From: an uncultured Tenacibaculum sp.
GTDB lineage: Bacteria; Bacteroidota; Bacteroidia; Flavobacteriales; Flavobacteriaceae
Assembly: GCF_947502995.1 (NCBI RefSeq)
Contig: NZ_CANNBW010000008.1
Location: 62,001-126,000, forward strand
Direction: 5' to 3'
DNA: 64,000 bases
Under the pieces are notes generated by a model. It did not search any database and was not told the DNA's origin. It worked only from the letters and a program-made list of their open reading frames with translations. Both the position numbers and the translations under genes were made by a program. Each line of letters starts with the position of its first letter. Within the stretch, counting starts at the first letter, position 1. Shown in pieces: positions 1-9,550 of the stretch.

Positions 1-1
1 T

Positions 2-103
2 TATAGGTTACCTCATGGAATTACTCCACTAATAGTCTTAACTGGTATTGTAGTTTATTTAAAGCAGAAAAAAACTTTAAAAATTAAAGAAATAACCACT
101 TAG
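2..103 (+). CDS. C-terminal end of a membrane protein (5' end outside window)
   Basis: Only the last 33 residues are present. The frame is open from the window edge and stops at TAG 101-103. The fragment has a hydrophobic stretch (GITPLIVLTGIVVYL) followed by a lysine-rich tail, as in the last membrane helix of an inner-membrane protein with a cytoplasmic C-terminus. Nothing here identifies the family. Bases 104-246 hold no ATG-started ORF. One frame there (about 96-224) encodes a hydrophobic stretch without a usable start and may be a degenerate remnant. Confidence 0.5.
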   Translation, partial: YRLPHGITPLIVLTGIVVYLKQKKTLKIKEITT

Positions 104-246
104 AAGTCGTGTCGATAATGCTTTAAACATTGCAATTATAGGTGTTGTCTTTACTTTAATACCATTCGTCTATAAACCTCTATTTTTCTCTACTGTAATT
201 TATAATTTTAAAGTGTATAAATAACATTTCCCCAAAATTATAAGTT

Positions 247-405
247 ATGATCACCAATACAATGCTAATAAAAAAGCTGCGTTTAAAAAGTGCAGATAGA
301 AGAATGATTTTAGAGTTAATAAAGTCAGACGATTACTTTAAAAAAGAAAGTGTATTAAGTAATAAAGAATTTGAATTTTTATTAAGGTTACAGATTAGTA
401 ATTAA
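247..405 (+). CDS. Small hypothetical protein (52 aa)
   Basis: A short ORF from ATG 247 to TAA 403-405. The product is basic and helical-looking (KKLRLKSADRRMILELIKSD), with no signal peptide or membrane segment. No family is recognised. It sits alone between a gene tail and a hairpin region (421-496) that could end its transcript. Small size and lack of a recognisable motif keep confidence moderate. Confidence 0.4.
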   Translation: MITNTMLIKKLRLKSADRRMILELIKSDDYFKKESVLSNKEFEFLLRLQISN

Positions 406-420
406 AGTATTTCATGTTTA

Positions 421-496
421 TTGAGTTATTACTTTTTAATTCGTTTATATTCTCTATATCTAAAAGTAAAAACTCAATACATCTCTGCATTGAGTT
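421..496 (+). terminator. Hairpin with two mutually exclusive stems
   Basis: The segment 421-436 (TTGAGTTATTACTTTT) pairs with 462-477 with one mismatch. The segment 471-478 (AACTCAAT) can instead pair perfectly with 489-496 (ATTGAGTT), which is followed by a T-rich stretch. The two pairings share 471-477 and so exclude each other. It may be the terminator of the small gene ending at 405. The rest of 406-599 shows nothing else. Confidence 0.4.
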
Positions 497-599
497 ATTT
501 ATTTGTATTAACTATAATCAAAGTTAAATACATATTTAACCCGTAAAATTATTTCAGTTCTTTTAAAATAAATAAGGCGATAAATGAATTAGTATCTTA

Positions 600-1508
600 C
601 TAATTATGATAAGCTTTAGAGACTGCATAACTATCTTCAAACCAATTCCAAAGAATCACTTTTCCGTCTTTAACTTTTACACGTAATGCATATGTGAATT
701 CTTCAGTTTGTTTTCCTGTTTTTGTTAATTCACCAATCATATTTCCAAAGAAAGCAGCAGTATCTCCTTTAGATAAAGCATCGTTAGGTTCCCATTTTAT
801 AGTTTTAAAGTTTGATCCAAACTCAGGTAAAAACTTTTCTAAAATTGTTTTTTTACCTTTCCATGGTCCAATCCAAGGCATACTTTTATCACCTTCATTG
901 TGCCAAACCATATTATCATGCATTAAGCTGACCATTTTTTTCATATCACCTTTCCCCATGGCTCCCATAAAATCCATGGCAACTTTCATAGTTTCCTCCG
1001 AAGAATCATTTTTAGATTTTAATTGTTGCATTGCAGTAGCCCAATCTTCAATATGATTTGTACTTACAAACTTTCCGTCTTTCATGGTATGAATATCGAT
1101 AGTCATTATTTTAAACGATTTAGATCCGTTTGTTGGCAATCCCATAAAGTCACCATTAGGTGTTCCTGTAGCAATACTTTTTACTACATATTTGTCTCCA
1201 TCATTTATGATTTGTTGTGTTTCCCACTTTAAATCAGGAATTAATTTCCAGAAGAATTCTAATTGTCCCATTAATTCTTTTGCTCCTTTTGAACCAGTAG
1301 AATTAAACGATTGATATCCTTCTGCCATTAACGGAGTTAAAACAGCTGTAGGTCTTGTATCTTTATTTACGGTTAAGGCTTTCTGATAAAAAGCAGAAAT
1401 TGCTTCTTTATTTTTCATAATCTCTTTTGAGTTTTTTTGCTGAGCATTACATCCGGTAATTAGCATAGTTAAGTATACTATACTCGATAAAGAAATGAAT
1501 CGCTTCAT
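600..1508 (-). CDS. Lipoprotein with two SnoaL-like (NTF2-fold) domains
   Basis: The 302-residue product starts with a lipoprotein signal peptide ending in LITGC (Cys20), so it should be anchored in an envelope membrane. Two similar halves follow (about 35-155 and 165-300). Both resemble SnoaL-like/ester-cyclase polyketide-cyclase domains of the NTF2 fold, with recurring patterns such as GDKYVVKSIATGTPNG and GDTAAFFGNMIGE. The family binds or transforms small molecules, and no substrate can be assigned. The only obvious promoter feature upstream is a good -7 box (TACTTTTG read on the minus strand, 1537-1544) without a clear -33 box. The AraC regulator upstream (1608-2480) has the same orientation. 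Confidence 0.7.
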   Translation of the reverse strand: MKRFISLSSIVYLTMLITGCNAQQKNSKEIMKNKEAISAFYQKALTVNKDTRPTAVLTPLMAEGYQSFNSTGSKGAKELMGQLEFFWKLIPDLKWETQQIINDGDKYVVKSIATGTPNGDFMGLPTNGSKSFKIMTIDIHTMKDGKFVSTNHIEDWATAMQQLKSKNDSSEETMKVAMDFMGAMGKGDMKKMVSLMHDNMVWHNEGDKSMPWIGPWKGKKTILEKFLPEFGSNFKTIKWEPNDALSKGDTAAFFGNMIGELTKTGKQTEEFTYALRVKVKDGKVILWNWFEDSYAVSKAYHN

Positions 1509-1607
1509 GATAAATTGGTTTAATATTAATTTACCTCAAAAGTATATTGGTCAGAAAAGAAGCTTAGGTGAAAAAAAATATTTTTAGGGTAAAAATGGGA
1601 AAGTTGT

Positions 1608-2480
1608 TTATTTATTTAGTTCTTTAAACTCTTTTGGAGAAAGCTGAGTTCGTTTTCTGAAGTATTTAAAAAAATTAGTCGGTGAATCGAAACCAACATG
1701 ATATGCTATTTCAGTTAATGAAAGTTGAGAGTTGATAATGAGTCTTTTAATTTGTAGAATCAAAATTTCATCAATGAATGCCTTTGTAGATTTACCAATA
1801 ATACTTTGCGTAATATTATTCAGTGTTTTAGAACTTACACCTAATTTTTCAGCATAAAAGGAAACTTTTTTACTTTCAAAGCATTCTTTTTCAATTAGTT
1901 CTTGGAGTTTAGTGAATTTTAAATGGTAGTTTTTATTGTTGAAGTTAGTATTGTTTTTTGATTTTATTCGTAATAATTTTAAAATCAATACTTGAATTAA
2001 ACTTCTGATAATAGGAGTAGAATAAGAATCGTTACTGTTAGAAAATTCAATGTTAATTTGAAATATAATTTTATGAATTTCTTCAAATTCACTAGAGTTT
2101 AATTGAATTTTAGGAGCACTTAACATTTCATTAAAAAGTTGAAATAGTTTTAAAGTTTCGAACTTGTCTGAGTATTTTATAATGAAATCTTCGGTAAAAA
2201 CAAGAATTTTCCCGCTAGCTTCAGATTTGTAGAATTTATGAATGTTATTTTTTCTAAGTGTAAAAACAGTGCCTTTTTGATAAGAATAATCCTGATAGTT
2301 AATACTATGAGTTCCTTCACCTTTGGTAATGAAAACGATTACATAAAAAGAAACTTTATGATGTTCAAATTGATTATGATCTGTAGGTTTTAAATGTATA
2401 ATATTACTTAAATCAACCAAATCAAAATAAAGATGATCTCTATTTTTCTTTTTGAATGTAACTTGTTTAATGGGCTTCAT
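1608..2480 (-). CDS. AraC family transcriptional regulator
   Basis: A 290-residue protein. The N-terminal half (about 20-150) looks like the cupin-type sensing domain of AraC regulators. The C-terminal about 100 residues form the double helix-turn-helix: SFYAEKLGVSSKTLNNITQ, then LSLTEIAYHVGFDSPTNFFKYF and the family-typical ending RKRTQLSPKEFKE. It is a cytoplasmic DNA-binding regulator of unknown effector. It lies just upstream of the SnoaL-like lipoprotein in the same orientation, so that gene is a plausible target; this is inference from position only. Confidence 0.85.
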   Translation of the reverse strand: MKPIKQVTFKKKNRDHLYFDLVDLSNIIHLKPTDHNQFEHHKVSFYVIVFITKGEGTHSINYQDYSYQKGTVFTLRKNNIHKFYKSEASGKILVFTEDFIIKYSDKFETLKLFQLFNEMLSAPKIQLNSSEFEEIHKIIFQINIEFSNSNDSYSTPIIRSLIQVLILKLLRIKSKNNTNFNNKNYHLKFTKLQELIEKECFESKKVSFYAEKLGVSSKTLNNITQSIIGKSTKAFIDEILILQIKRLIINSQLSLTEIAYHVGFDSPTNFFKYFRKRTQLSPKEFKELNK

Positions 2481-2519
2481 TAGTTAAAAAGATCCATAGT
2501 TTAATAGTCTTTAAAAATA

Positions 2520-2978
2520 CTAATTCCTTTTTAACTCAGCTTTTCTCATAGGCATTCCATCAATTAAAGTGAAAAGTAAATCTTTGGTAAATACTTTATT
2601 TTTTACAGTTTTTTTTCTCCCTCCGTCAAGACCAATCAACATGACTTTAAAAGGAGGCTTCTTTGAAGCATATGTATTGTATAAACTAGCTTCATTTTTC
2701 CAAGGTCCTATTTCGGTTTTATTATTTCTGAATGAAATTTCACGAACCCTATTTTTTTGTACATCTAATACTTTTAGTTTACGCTCTTTAAAAGCTTTTG
2801 CAGGTTGAGAAAATTCCTGTAACTGTTTTATATACAAGCTGTCTTTTGAGTCTTTAGAAACAATAACAATCATTCTATTTTTCCAACGATACGATTTTAA
2901 ATCAATATTTTGGGTGTAAGATTTAATACTAATTATCAGTATAAAAAAAGTTAAAAAACAGCTTGTCTTAAATTGCAT
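2520..2978 (-). CDS. DUF4174 domain protein, secreted
   Basis: A 152-residue product with an N-terminal signal peptide (cleavage likely after SYTQ, about residue 22). The mature part matches the pattern I know for DUF4174: LKSYRWKNRMIVIV near the start, then FKVMLIGLDGGRK and the ending IDGMPMRKAEL. The family is thioredoxin-like in outline but lacks a CxxC here, and its function is not established. It starts only 5 bases after the stop of the large alpha-2-macroglobulin gene and is probably co-transcribed with it. Confidence 0.7.
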   Translation of the reverse strand: MQFKTSCFLTFFILIISIKSYTQNIDLKSYRWKNRMIVIVSKDSKDSLYIKQLQEFSQPAKAFKERKLKVLDVQKNRVREISFRNNKTEIGPWKNEASLYNTYASKKPPFKVMLIGLDGGRKKTVKNKVFTKDLLFTLIDGMPMRKAELKRN

Positions 2979-2983
2979 ACAAA

Positions 2984-5900
2984 TTATTTTATTGAAACAC
3001 GAACTCCTTTAGAATGACTTGTAAATTCTGGTGCATACATACTCTGTATAGTAGTTATACCGTTACTAAAATCACCTTTATTATTTACACGAACGTCATA
3101 TTCAAAAACATAAACTCCTTTAGGCAAACGATCAAAGAAAAAGTGTGTTGCTGCATCTTTGGTACTTTCATAATAACCTAAACCATCTTGCCATTTGTAT
3201 TTTGATAATACATTAACAGGTTCAAAAGCTGCAGCTCTCATATCTTTCATATGAATGAATTCCATATTTCTATCAACTTTTAATTCAATTCTTACAGTAA
3301 CCAAATCACCAATTTCTAAATCAGTTTCAGATAGTTTTTTTAATTCTTTACCTGTATCAGAATTTATCTTCTTAAATAATTTTTTAGTGATTTGTAAAGG
3401 CGTTTTAGCGTGTGTGATTTTTTCCAAATCTTCAAAATATTGCCAGTATAATCCACCCCAGGCAATACCTTTATTGTTTTTAGTTAAAGTAACCTTTGCT
3501 TTATCTGGAGTAACTTCTTTTCCGTTCCAAGAAGTTTTAAAATAACCTGTTCCAGCTTCAATTTTAGTGTTTTCAAGTTGAGTTGGATCGATAACTTTAT
3601 TTCCAATAGTAACAGTTACTAACTCGTCTGAAGCAAGCCAATTTGTGCCTTGTAAAAGTAACGCATAAATTGCTTCTGAGGTTGATTTTGTAGTTTTCCA
3701 ACGATTTACTTGTTTGTTTTTAAGTAACCAAACTTTTAAGTTGTCAATAATTTTAGTGTCATTTTTAATTTCAGCAAAAACTTCAATTAATAAAGCTTGA
3801 GTTTCTACAGGCGCTTGATGCCAATACCAACCTGCTTTATTCTCTTTCCAATACATTCCTAATTCTTCTGAAGTAATACTGTTTTCTTCCAAAGATTTTA
3901 AAATCAAATTGGCAGATTTTTTATTGCCATTTCTAAATTGAATCAAAGCATTTAAACCTTTTCCATATAAATTAAAATTATTCCAATATTTTGCAGCTTG
4001 TTTAGTGTAATAATCAATAGCTTTTTTAGTTTTCTTTGAAGTTTTATAATCTTTAAAGAAACTTTTCATGTATAAATACTGAAGTTCGAAATAACCGATA
4101 TGTTGTTGAGCTAAAAATTTATCATATGCTTTTTTATTTTTAGAAGCTTTTACACGTTTAGCACTATCTAAAAGTAAATTATATTGATATTCAATGTGTT
4201 CATCTAAAAATTGAATAGCGTTTACAATCATGTCTTCTGAAATTGCACCTTCATTTGTCACTCCAAGTTTTTGTAAATGACCGAATCCTGTTACGATGTG
4301 ATTTGTAATGTACGGACTAGCATAGTTTGATCCTTTAAACCATGGAAAACCACCATTTTCCATTTGCATGAGTTGCAATTTGTTAATTGTATTACTTTGC
4401 TCATTTTGCATTTTGTTTAAATCGAAAAGTAAAGCAATACGTTTCTTTTGTTCATTTTCAGATTGTGCATCGCGTAACCACGGTGTTTCTTGAATGATTA
4501 GTGATTTTAATTCTTGATTTTTTTCTAGATTACTGATTAAAGTCTCACTGTTTTTCCATTGATTGAATACATTCTGAATTTTAGGATTACTATTTGCAAT
4601 AAAACTAGCTAATGTATTAGCATAATAACGAGAAAAAGTTTGTTCTGCACATTCATGTGGATATTCCATTAAATATGGAAGTGCCTGAACGGCTTCCCAA
4701 GCAGGATTAGAAGTAACCTCTAAACTTAGTTGATGATGTTTTAATGTTATAGAACTATTATTCTTTAATTTTTCTAATGTAAATGTTTTAGTCTGGTTTC
4801 CTCTTACCCACATTGGTAGAGTTTCTGTAACCAACATTCGATTAGAAAGTACAGGAAGTACATTTTGTTCTCCGTCACTAAATTGGTCTGCTTGTGCTAC
4901 AATTTTATATTCAACAGCTTGAATTGTTTCTGGAATAACTAGGTTCCAAGATACATTTGTGTTTCCGTTACCATCTACAGAAAAACTTTTTTGTACTTGT
5001 TTGTTTTGTAAATCAGTATCAATAGCTTTTCCTGTGATAGCATCAGTTAAAATTAATTGACTTACTCCTTGAAGTGTTTTATCGGTTAGATTACTAATTT
5101 TAGCACTAATTGTAATTTGATCTTTTTCACGTAAAAAACGAGGTGCATTTGGTACAACCATTAATTCTTTTTGAGTTACTGTTTCTAAAACTTCAGTAGA
5201 AGAATGTAATGCTTTAGTGTGTGCTAGTAATTGTAGTTTCCATTTTGTTAAGGCTTCTGGCATTGTAAATGTAAAAGAAACATCTCCGTTTTTATCAGTT
5301 AACAATTTAGGATAGAAAAAAGCTGTTTCTTGTAAGTTTTTACGTGCTTTTATTGTTTTTAAATCTATTTGTTTAGAACTCAAGCTATCTTTCGAAAGTC
5401 CGCTAGCCAAACCATCTTCGACATCATTTTGTTCAGTTATAATTGCGTTAGCTTGTTTGCTTCTTACTTTTTTAGAAGGAGCAGCATTTCTGACATCTAA
5501 TCTTTTTACAGCTGATGCAGAAATTGCAGTTCTTTCTGTTCTTTCACCATATCCTGTAACAACAACTTCTTCTAGTATGTTATCACTTTCCATGAAAATA
5601 TCGAGTTTTGAAAAGCTTTTTACTGGAACTTCTACAGTTTTCATTCCAACAAAACTGAATAATAGAACATCACCATTGTTAACTTTAATCGAGAATTTAC
5701 CATCAATATTACTTTCATCTCCATTAGTTGTTCCTTTAACTAAGACAGAAACACCTGGTAGAGGTCCGCTTTCATCACGAATTATACCTGAAACAGTACC
5801 AGTAAAACTTCCTGATTTCTTAATTTGTGTTGGGCGATCTAATCGACTTAAATATTGTCTATTTACCCAACTACTATTGTTAAAACTAAAACCAAACCAA

Positions 5901-8900
5901 TTAAAACTATCGTATTTTAAAGAAGGATAATTAGTGTAATTGTTATGATTTAAATTTTGAAAAGCAAAACGTGTAGTTCCAAAACCTCTTGAACTACTTG
6001 AGCTAGAACTATAATATTTAGGTTCGTCAATAGGGTAAAAATCCCATAGGTGATCTTTAAATTGATCTAGAGAAGCATCATACATTCCGGCTAATAATTC
6101 GGCTGTTACTTTTTCTTTTTTAGCTCCTTTTATTGTGAAAGACCAAGTTTCTTTTTGTCCAGGTTGTAATTTATCTCTAAAGGTTTTAGTTATAATTTCT
6201 AAATCTGTATTTGGATAAGGAACATCAATAATTTGTCTTCCTTGTTTAAAATCATTGTAATTTACCAGATGGTAATGAACGCCAAACCCTCCTAAGTCTT
6301 CTTTTGTAACAGGTATTTCAATGGTTTTACTGTTTTTGTCTAAATGTATATAGTGAGAAGCAATTACTTCATGTTTTTTTTCTACAAACAACATCACAGT
6401 AAGATCATTAGAGTTTGTGCTTACAGTTATTTTAGCAGTTTCTCCAATCTTGTATGATTTTTTATCTGTTCTAAAAGTAAATAGTTGATTATCTACAGGG
6501 ACTTTGTCTCGATCTGAAAATACAGTGAAATAACTTTTATCACTCACAGCTTGTCCGAATTTATCTTTTGAAGATAACTCTATAACATAACTTCCTGAAA
6601 TCCAATTTTTAATTTTTTTAAGTGAAATTTCTTTAGCTTTTTCAGTATTAAATTTTTCATTAAAAATTAAATCTCCTTTTTCCCAATACCTGCGATTATT
6701 TTCATCTTTATACGGATCGTGAGGAAATTTTTCTTCAAATTCTTGTTGAGAAATGGTTTGGTAATCAGGACTCATCCAAGGTCTTTGTCTTAAAGGATGT
6801 TTAGGTGCTTTTAATTTATAGATTTTTATTTCACCAACAGCAGGAACAAATTCACCATTTAAATTTTTACTATCAATTTCAAAAGAATGTTTTTTATCAT
6901 TCTTATTTAGTTTGTCATCAATACTAATAGTCGCAACTAAACTATGATAACCTACTTTTACTATAGTAGTTTTACTTCTAGTTTCTCCGTTAAGATCGGT
7001 AACATCTGCTGTGATTTCATAATTAAAAATAGGTAACTGATCTTTAGCTACACTTTCATCTGGTAAAGCTTTAAAAGTAATTTCAAACTCTCCTTTATCG
7101 TTAGTAGTCACTTCACCATTTCTTATTTCTTGCGATTCAGAACTGTTAAAAGAAGGACGATACCAGTAATACCAACGAGGAAATTGCACTTTTCTATGAA
7201 CACGGTAAGTGACTTTTGCATCAGTAATATTAGTTCCTGCATAAGATTTTGCAAAACCAACAACTTTAATACTATCATACATTTTGAAAGAAGTAGTAAT
7301 TGGTTTAAAATTAGTTTCGAATTTAGGTCGTTTGTATTCTTCAACCGAGATATATTCATAACTTCTTCTTCCGTTTATGGTTGTAACGATTTGAAAACTT
7401 CCAGTTAATCCGGAATTTGGAAGTATAAATTCTCCTGATGCAGAACCAAATTCATTCGTTTTTAATCTTAATGTATGCAACGTAACATTGTTAACATCTT
7501 TAATTGCTACTTCAATATTCTGATTCGCAATTACTGTTGATTTATTTTTAAACTTTTCTAAAGAAATACTTTTAAAAAATACAGTTTGTCCCGGTCTATA
7601 AATGCTTCTATCTGTAAATAAAAAAGTTTCGGTTTGTCTTGTAGATTCATGAAAATCGTTATACAATCTTCTTAAATATAGATTATCTATTAATACGACA
7701 TCATTCTTGTATGTGATTTTAGCAGTAACATTTCCATAATAATCTTTTGGATTATATTTTATTTCTCCATTTGCATCGGTGAAATATGAAACATTAATAC
7801 TTTTTCCATGTCTTCTTTTTTTATTGCTGAAGTTTACTAGAGCTTTTTCTATAGGTTTACCAGTATTTCTATCAACAACTTGATAAACCGTTGTTCCAGT
7901 TTGAATTCTTGTTACTAAAGTTAAATCTGAAACTTGAAAAGAAGCAAAACCATAAATGTTTTTATGATTTAATTCTTCGCTAATTGAGGCAACAAGTATA
8001 TATGTACCTTTTTCTTGTTTAGGAATAATAACTTCATTGGTATGACTTTGATAATCGAATTCGTTAGGAAGTTTTTGAGACCAAGTATTTATTTTTTTTA
8101 GTTCGTTAATACGACTAATCTGTATTTTATTAGGAAATGATCTCTTGATTTCTTCTAATTCTTTTTGGCTAACTTTATATATAGAAAAATGAAGTTGATC
8201 GATATTTTTATAGTTTACTAAAACTCTAGAAAATGTTTGAGAAGGAATATATTCTTCAGCAGTAATTGAAATGTTTTTCTTCTTTATTTTTAATTTTAAT
8301 AGCTCACTTTTATCCGCAGCAAAGCTTTTTGGAAACTTTTGAATAATAGCATTACAAAGCTTTAAAGCTTCTTGGTTTTTAAAACGTAAAGATTTGTTTT
8401 TGCTCTTTGAGTTTCTATATTTATTAGCATCATTATGATGCTTGTACGCAATTTCAAAAGTATATAAACCAGAGGCTTCGTGTGAATTAAATTTCTTTTC
8501 AGAGTCTAATAAAGTTTTTAAGTATAATTCATTTTTTTCTGAAAAAGTAGCTTTAGATTTTACAAAGTTTAAACGTTTTAAATCGACATCTACTAAAGCA
8601 TTGGTATTTTGTTTTAGTAAATGGAAAGCAATTAAATCTTGATAAATTTTTAAGGCATTGAATTGTAAAGACAATTTATCTTTACTGTCTAATTTTAACG
8701 AAGCATATTGTTCGGCTTCAGAAATTAGTTTTTCGTCTGCTACTTTAAATTGATAGGTAGGTTTAGTAATTCTTGTTTCATCAGTTTCATAAAAACTTAA
8801 AGCATTATGTGCTAAAAAATCATATAATGTTGGGCGATATTTTTCCGAGTTTTTTTCTTTAATAAGTAAAGAATGAAAAGTTTTAATATCAATATTCTGA

Positions 8901-9391
8901 AGTTCGTTTTTCTGTGCTAATGAATTTTGAAATTCTAAATGAATTTCGGCAAAAAGTGTTTCTAAATCCCAAGTTCTAAAATCAGACTCATCAACTTTAG
9001 AAGCTGTTTTCGTTCTTTGATAAAACTTCCATCTATTACTTTGAAAATATTGCCAATACATATTGGCAAGAATATTTTGTAATACGTTTTTTGTAGGAGT
9101 GTTGCTTTGGTTTATGTGTTCTTTAAACTGAGAAATAATTTTTAATTGTGCATCCTCATTTAAAGTCAACGAAAACTTGCTCTTATATAAAAGTGTTTTT
9201 ACAATTTGAGGAGCATTCTTTTTCTTTTTTGCTTGCTTGTATATTTTTTCAACAACTTTTAATGCAGACTTAGGCTGATTAAATAATTCAAAATGATGCA
9301 CTTCTTTCCATAACTTTTCATAGTTATTTTGTGCAGATAATACGGTAGAGAAAAACGTAAGCATTAGTATTGCAATCGATTTATTTTTCAT
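2984..9391 (-). CDS. Alpha-2-macroglobulin family protein with embedded carboxypeptidase-regulatory/plug-like domain
   Basis: A giant 2135-residue envelope protein with a Sec signal peptide (cleavage after LSAQ). The long N-terminal helical part (about 25-380) is followed by macroglobulin beta domains. The bacterial thioester motif CxEQ is intact (CAEQ, Cys1581), inside a helical thioester domain (about 1520-1800) that ends with macroglobulin/receptor-binding-like domains. Such proteins are thought to trap foreign proteases through the thioester. About residues 1190-1270 match a CarboxypepD_reg-like domain plus the start of a SusC-type plug (SGIIRDESGPLPGVSVLVKG, then NILEEVVVTGYG), inserted between macroglobulin domains. 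The partner PBP1C of the E. coli YfhM system is not adjacent; a DUF4174 gene follows instead. The family call is firm and the role is inferred. Confidence 0.9.
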   Translation of the reverse strand: MKNKSIAILMLTFFSTVLSAQNNYEKLWKEVHHFELFNQPKSALKVVEKIYKQAKKKKNAPQIVKTLLYKSKFSLTLNEDAQLKIISQFKEHINQSNTPTKNVLQNILANMYWQYFQSNRWKFYQRTKTASKVDESDFRTWDLETLFAEIHLEFQNSLAQKNELQNIDIKTFHSLLIKEKNSEKYRPTLYDFLAHNALSFYETDETRITKPTYQFKVADEKLISEAEQYASLKLDSKDKLSLQFNALKIYQDLIAFHLLKQNTNALVDVDLKRLNFVKSKATFSEKNELYLKTLLDSEKKFNSHEASGLYTFEIAYKHHNDANKYRNSKSKNKSLRFKNQEALKLCNAIIQKFPKSFAADKSELLKLKIKKKNISITAEEYIPSQTFSRVLVNYKNIDQLHFSIYKVSQKELEEIKRSFPNKIQISRINELKKINTWSQKLPNEFDYQSHTNEVIIPKQEKGTYILVASISEELNHKNIYGFASFQVSDLTLVTRIQTGTTVYQVVDRNTGKPIEKALVNFSNKKRRHGKSINVSYFTDANGEIKYNPKDYYGNVTAKITYKNDVVLIDNLYLRRLYNDFHESTRQTETFLFTDRSIYRPGQTVFFKSISLEKFKNKSTVIANQNIEVAIKDVNNVTLHTLRLKTNEFGSASGEFILPNSGLTGSFQIVTTINGRRSYEYISVEEYKRPKFETNFKPITTSFKMYDSIKVVGFAKSYAGTNITDAKVTYRVHRKVQFPRWYYWYRPSFNSSESQEIRNGEVTTNDKGEFEITFKALPDESVAKDQLPIFNYEITADVTDLNGETRSKTTIVKVGYHSLVATISIDDKLNKNDKKHSFEIDSKNLNGEFVPAVGEIKIYKLKAPKHPLRQRPWMSPDYQTISQQEFEEKFPHDPYKDENNRRYWEKGDLIFNEKFNTEKAKEISLKKIKNWISGSYVIELSSKDKFGQAVSDKSYFTVFSDRDKVPVDNQLFTFRTDKKSYKIGETAKITVSTNSNDLTVMLFVEKKHEVIASHYIHLDKNSKTIEIPVTKEDLGGFGVHYHLVNYNDFKQGRQIIDVPYPNTDLEIITKTFRDKLQPGQKETWSFTIKGAKKEKVTAELLAGMYDASLDQFKDHLWDFYPIDEPKYYSSSSSSSRGFGTTRFAFQNLNHNNYTNYPSLKYDSFNWFGFSFNNSSWVNRQYLSRLDRPTQIKKSGSFTGTVSGIIRDESGPLPGVSVLVKGTTNGDESNIDGKFSIKVNNGDVLLFSFVGMKTVEVPVKSFSKLDIFMESDNILEEVVVTGYGERTERTAISASAVKRLDVRNAAPSKKVRSKQANAIITEQNDVEDGLASGLSKDSLSSKQIDLKTIKARKNLQETAFFYPKLLTDKNGDVSFTFTMPEALTKWKLQLLAHTKALHSSTEVLETVTQKELMVVPNAPRFLREKDQITISAKISNLTDKTLQGVSQLILTDAITGKAIDTDLQNKQVQKSFSVDGNGNTNVSWNLVIPETIQAVEYKIVAQADQFSDGEQNVLPVLSNRMLVTETLPMWVRGNQTKTFTLEKLKNNSSITLKHHQLSLEVTSNPAWEAVQALPYLMEYPHECAEQTFSRYYANTLASFIANSNPKIQNVFNQWKNSETLISNLEKNQELKSLIIQETPWLRDAQSENEQKKRIALLFDLNKMQNEQSNTINKLQLMQMENGGFPWFKGSNYASPYITNHIVTGFGHLQKLGVTNEGAISEDMIVNAIQFLDEHIEYQYNLLLDSAKRVKASKNKKAYDKFLAQQHIGYFELQYLYMKSFFKDYKTSKKTKKAIDYYTKQAAKYWNNFNLYGKGLNALIQFRNGNKKSANLILKSLEENSITSEELGMYWKENKAGWYWHQAPVETQALLIEVFAEIKNDTKIIDNLKVWLLKNKQVNRWKTTKSTSEAIYALLLQGTNWLASDELVTVTIGNKVIDPTQLENTKIEAGTGYFKTSWNGKEVTPDKAKVTLTKNNKGIAWGGLYWQYFEDLEKITHAKTPLQITKKLFKKINSDTGKELKKLSETDLEIGDLVTVRIELKVDRNMEFIHMKDMRAAAFEPVNVLSKYKWQDGLGYYESTKDAATHFFFDRLPKGVYVFEYDVRVNNKGDFSNGITTIQSMYAPEFTSHSKGVRVSIK

Positions 9392-9550
9392 GGTTTGATT
9401 TTTAATACTTTTTTTACAAAGTACTCAGATAGGTTCAATATACTAAAGTTTAAATAAGTAAACTAGTTAGATATTTAAGTTAAACTATCTTTTTATTTAG
9501 TGTATGAATTAAATCAATTGCTATACCAATTTTTGATAAAACAAGAAGAA

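Noticed and set aside
5457..5930. Plus-strand 157-codon ORF inside the macroglobulin gene
   Set aside because: It is antisense to the embedded regulatory domain, whose minus-strand reading frame gives clear family motifs.
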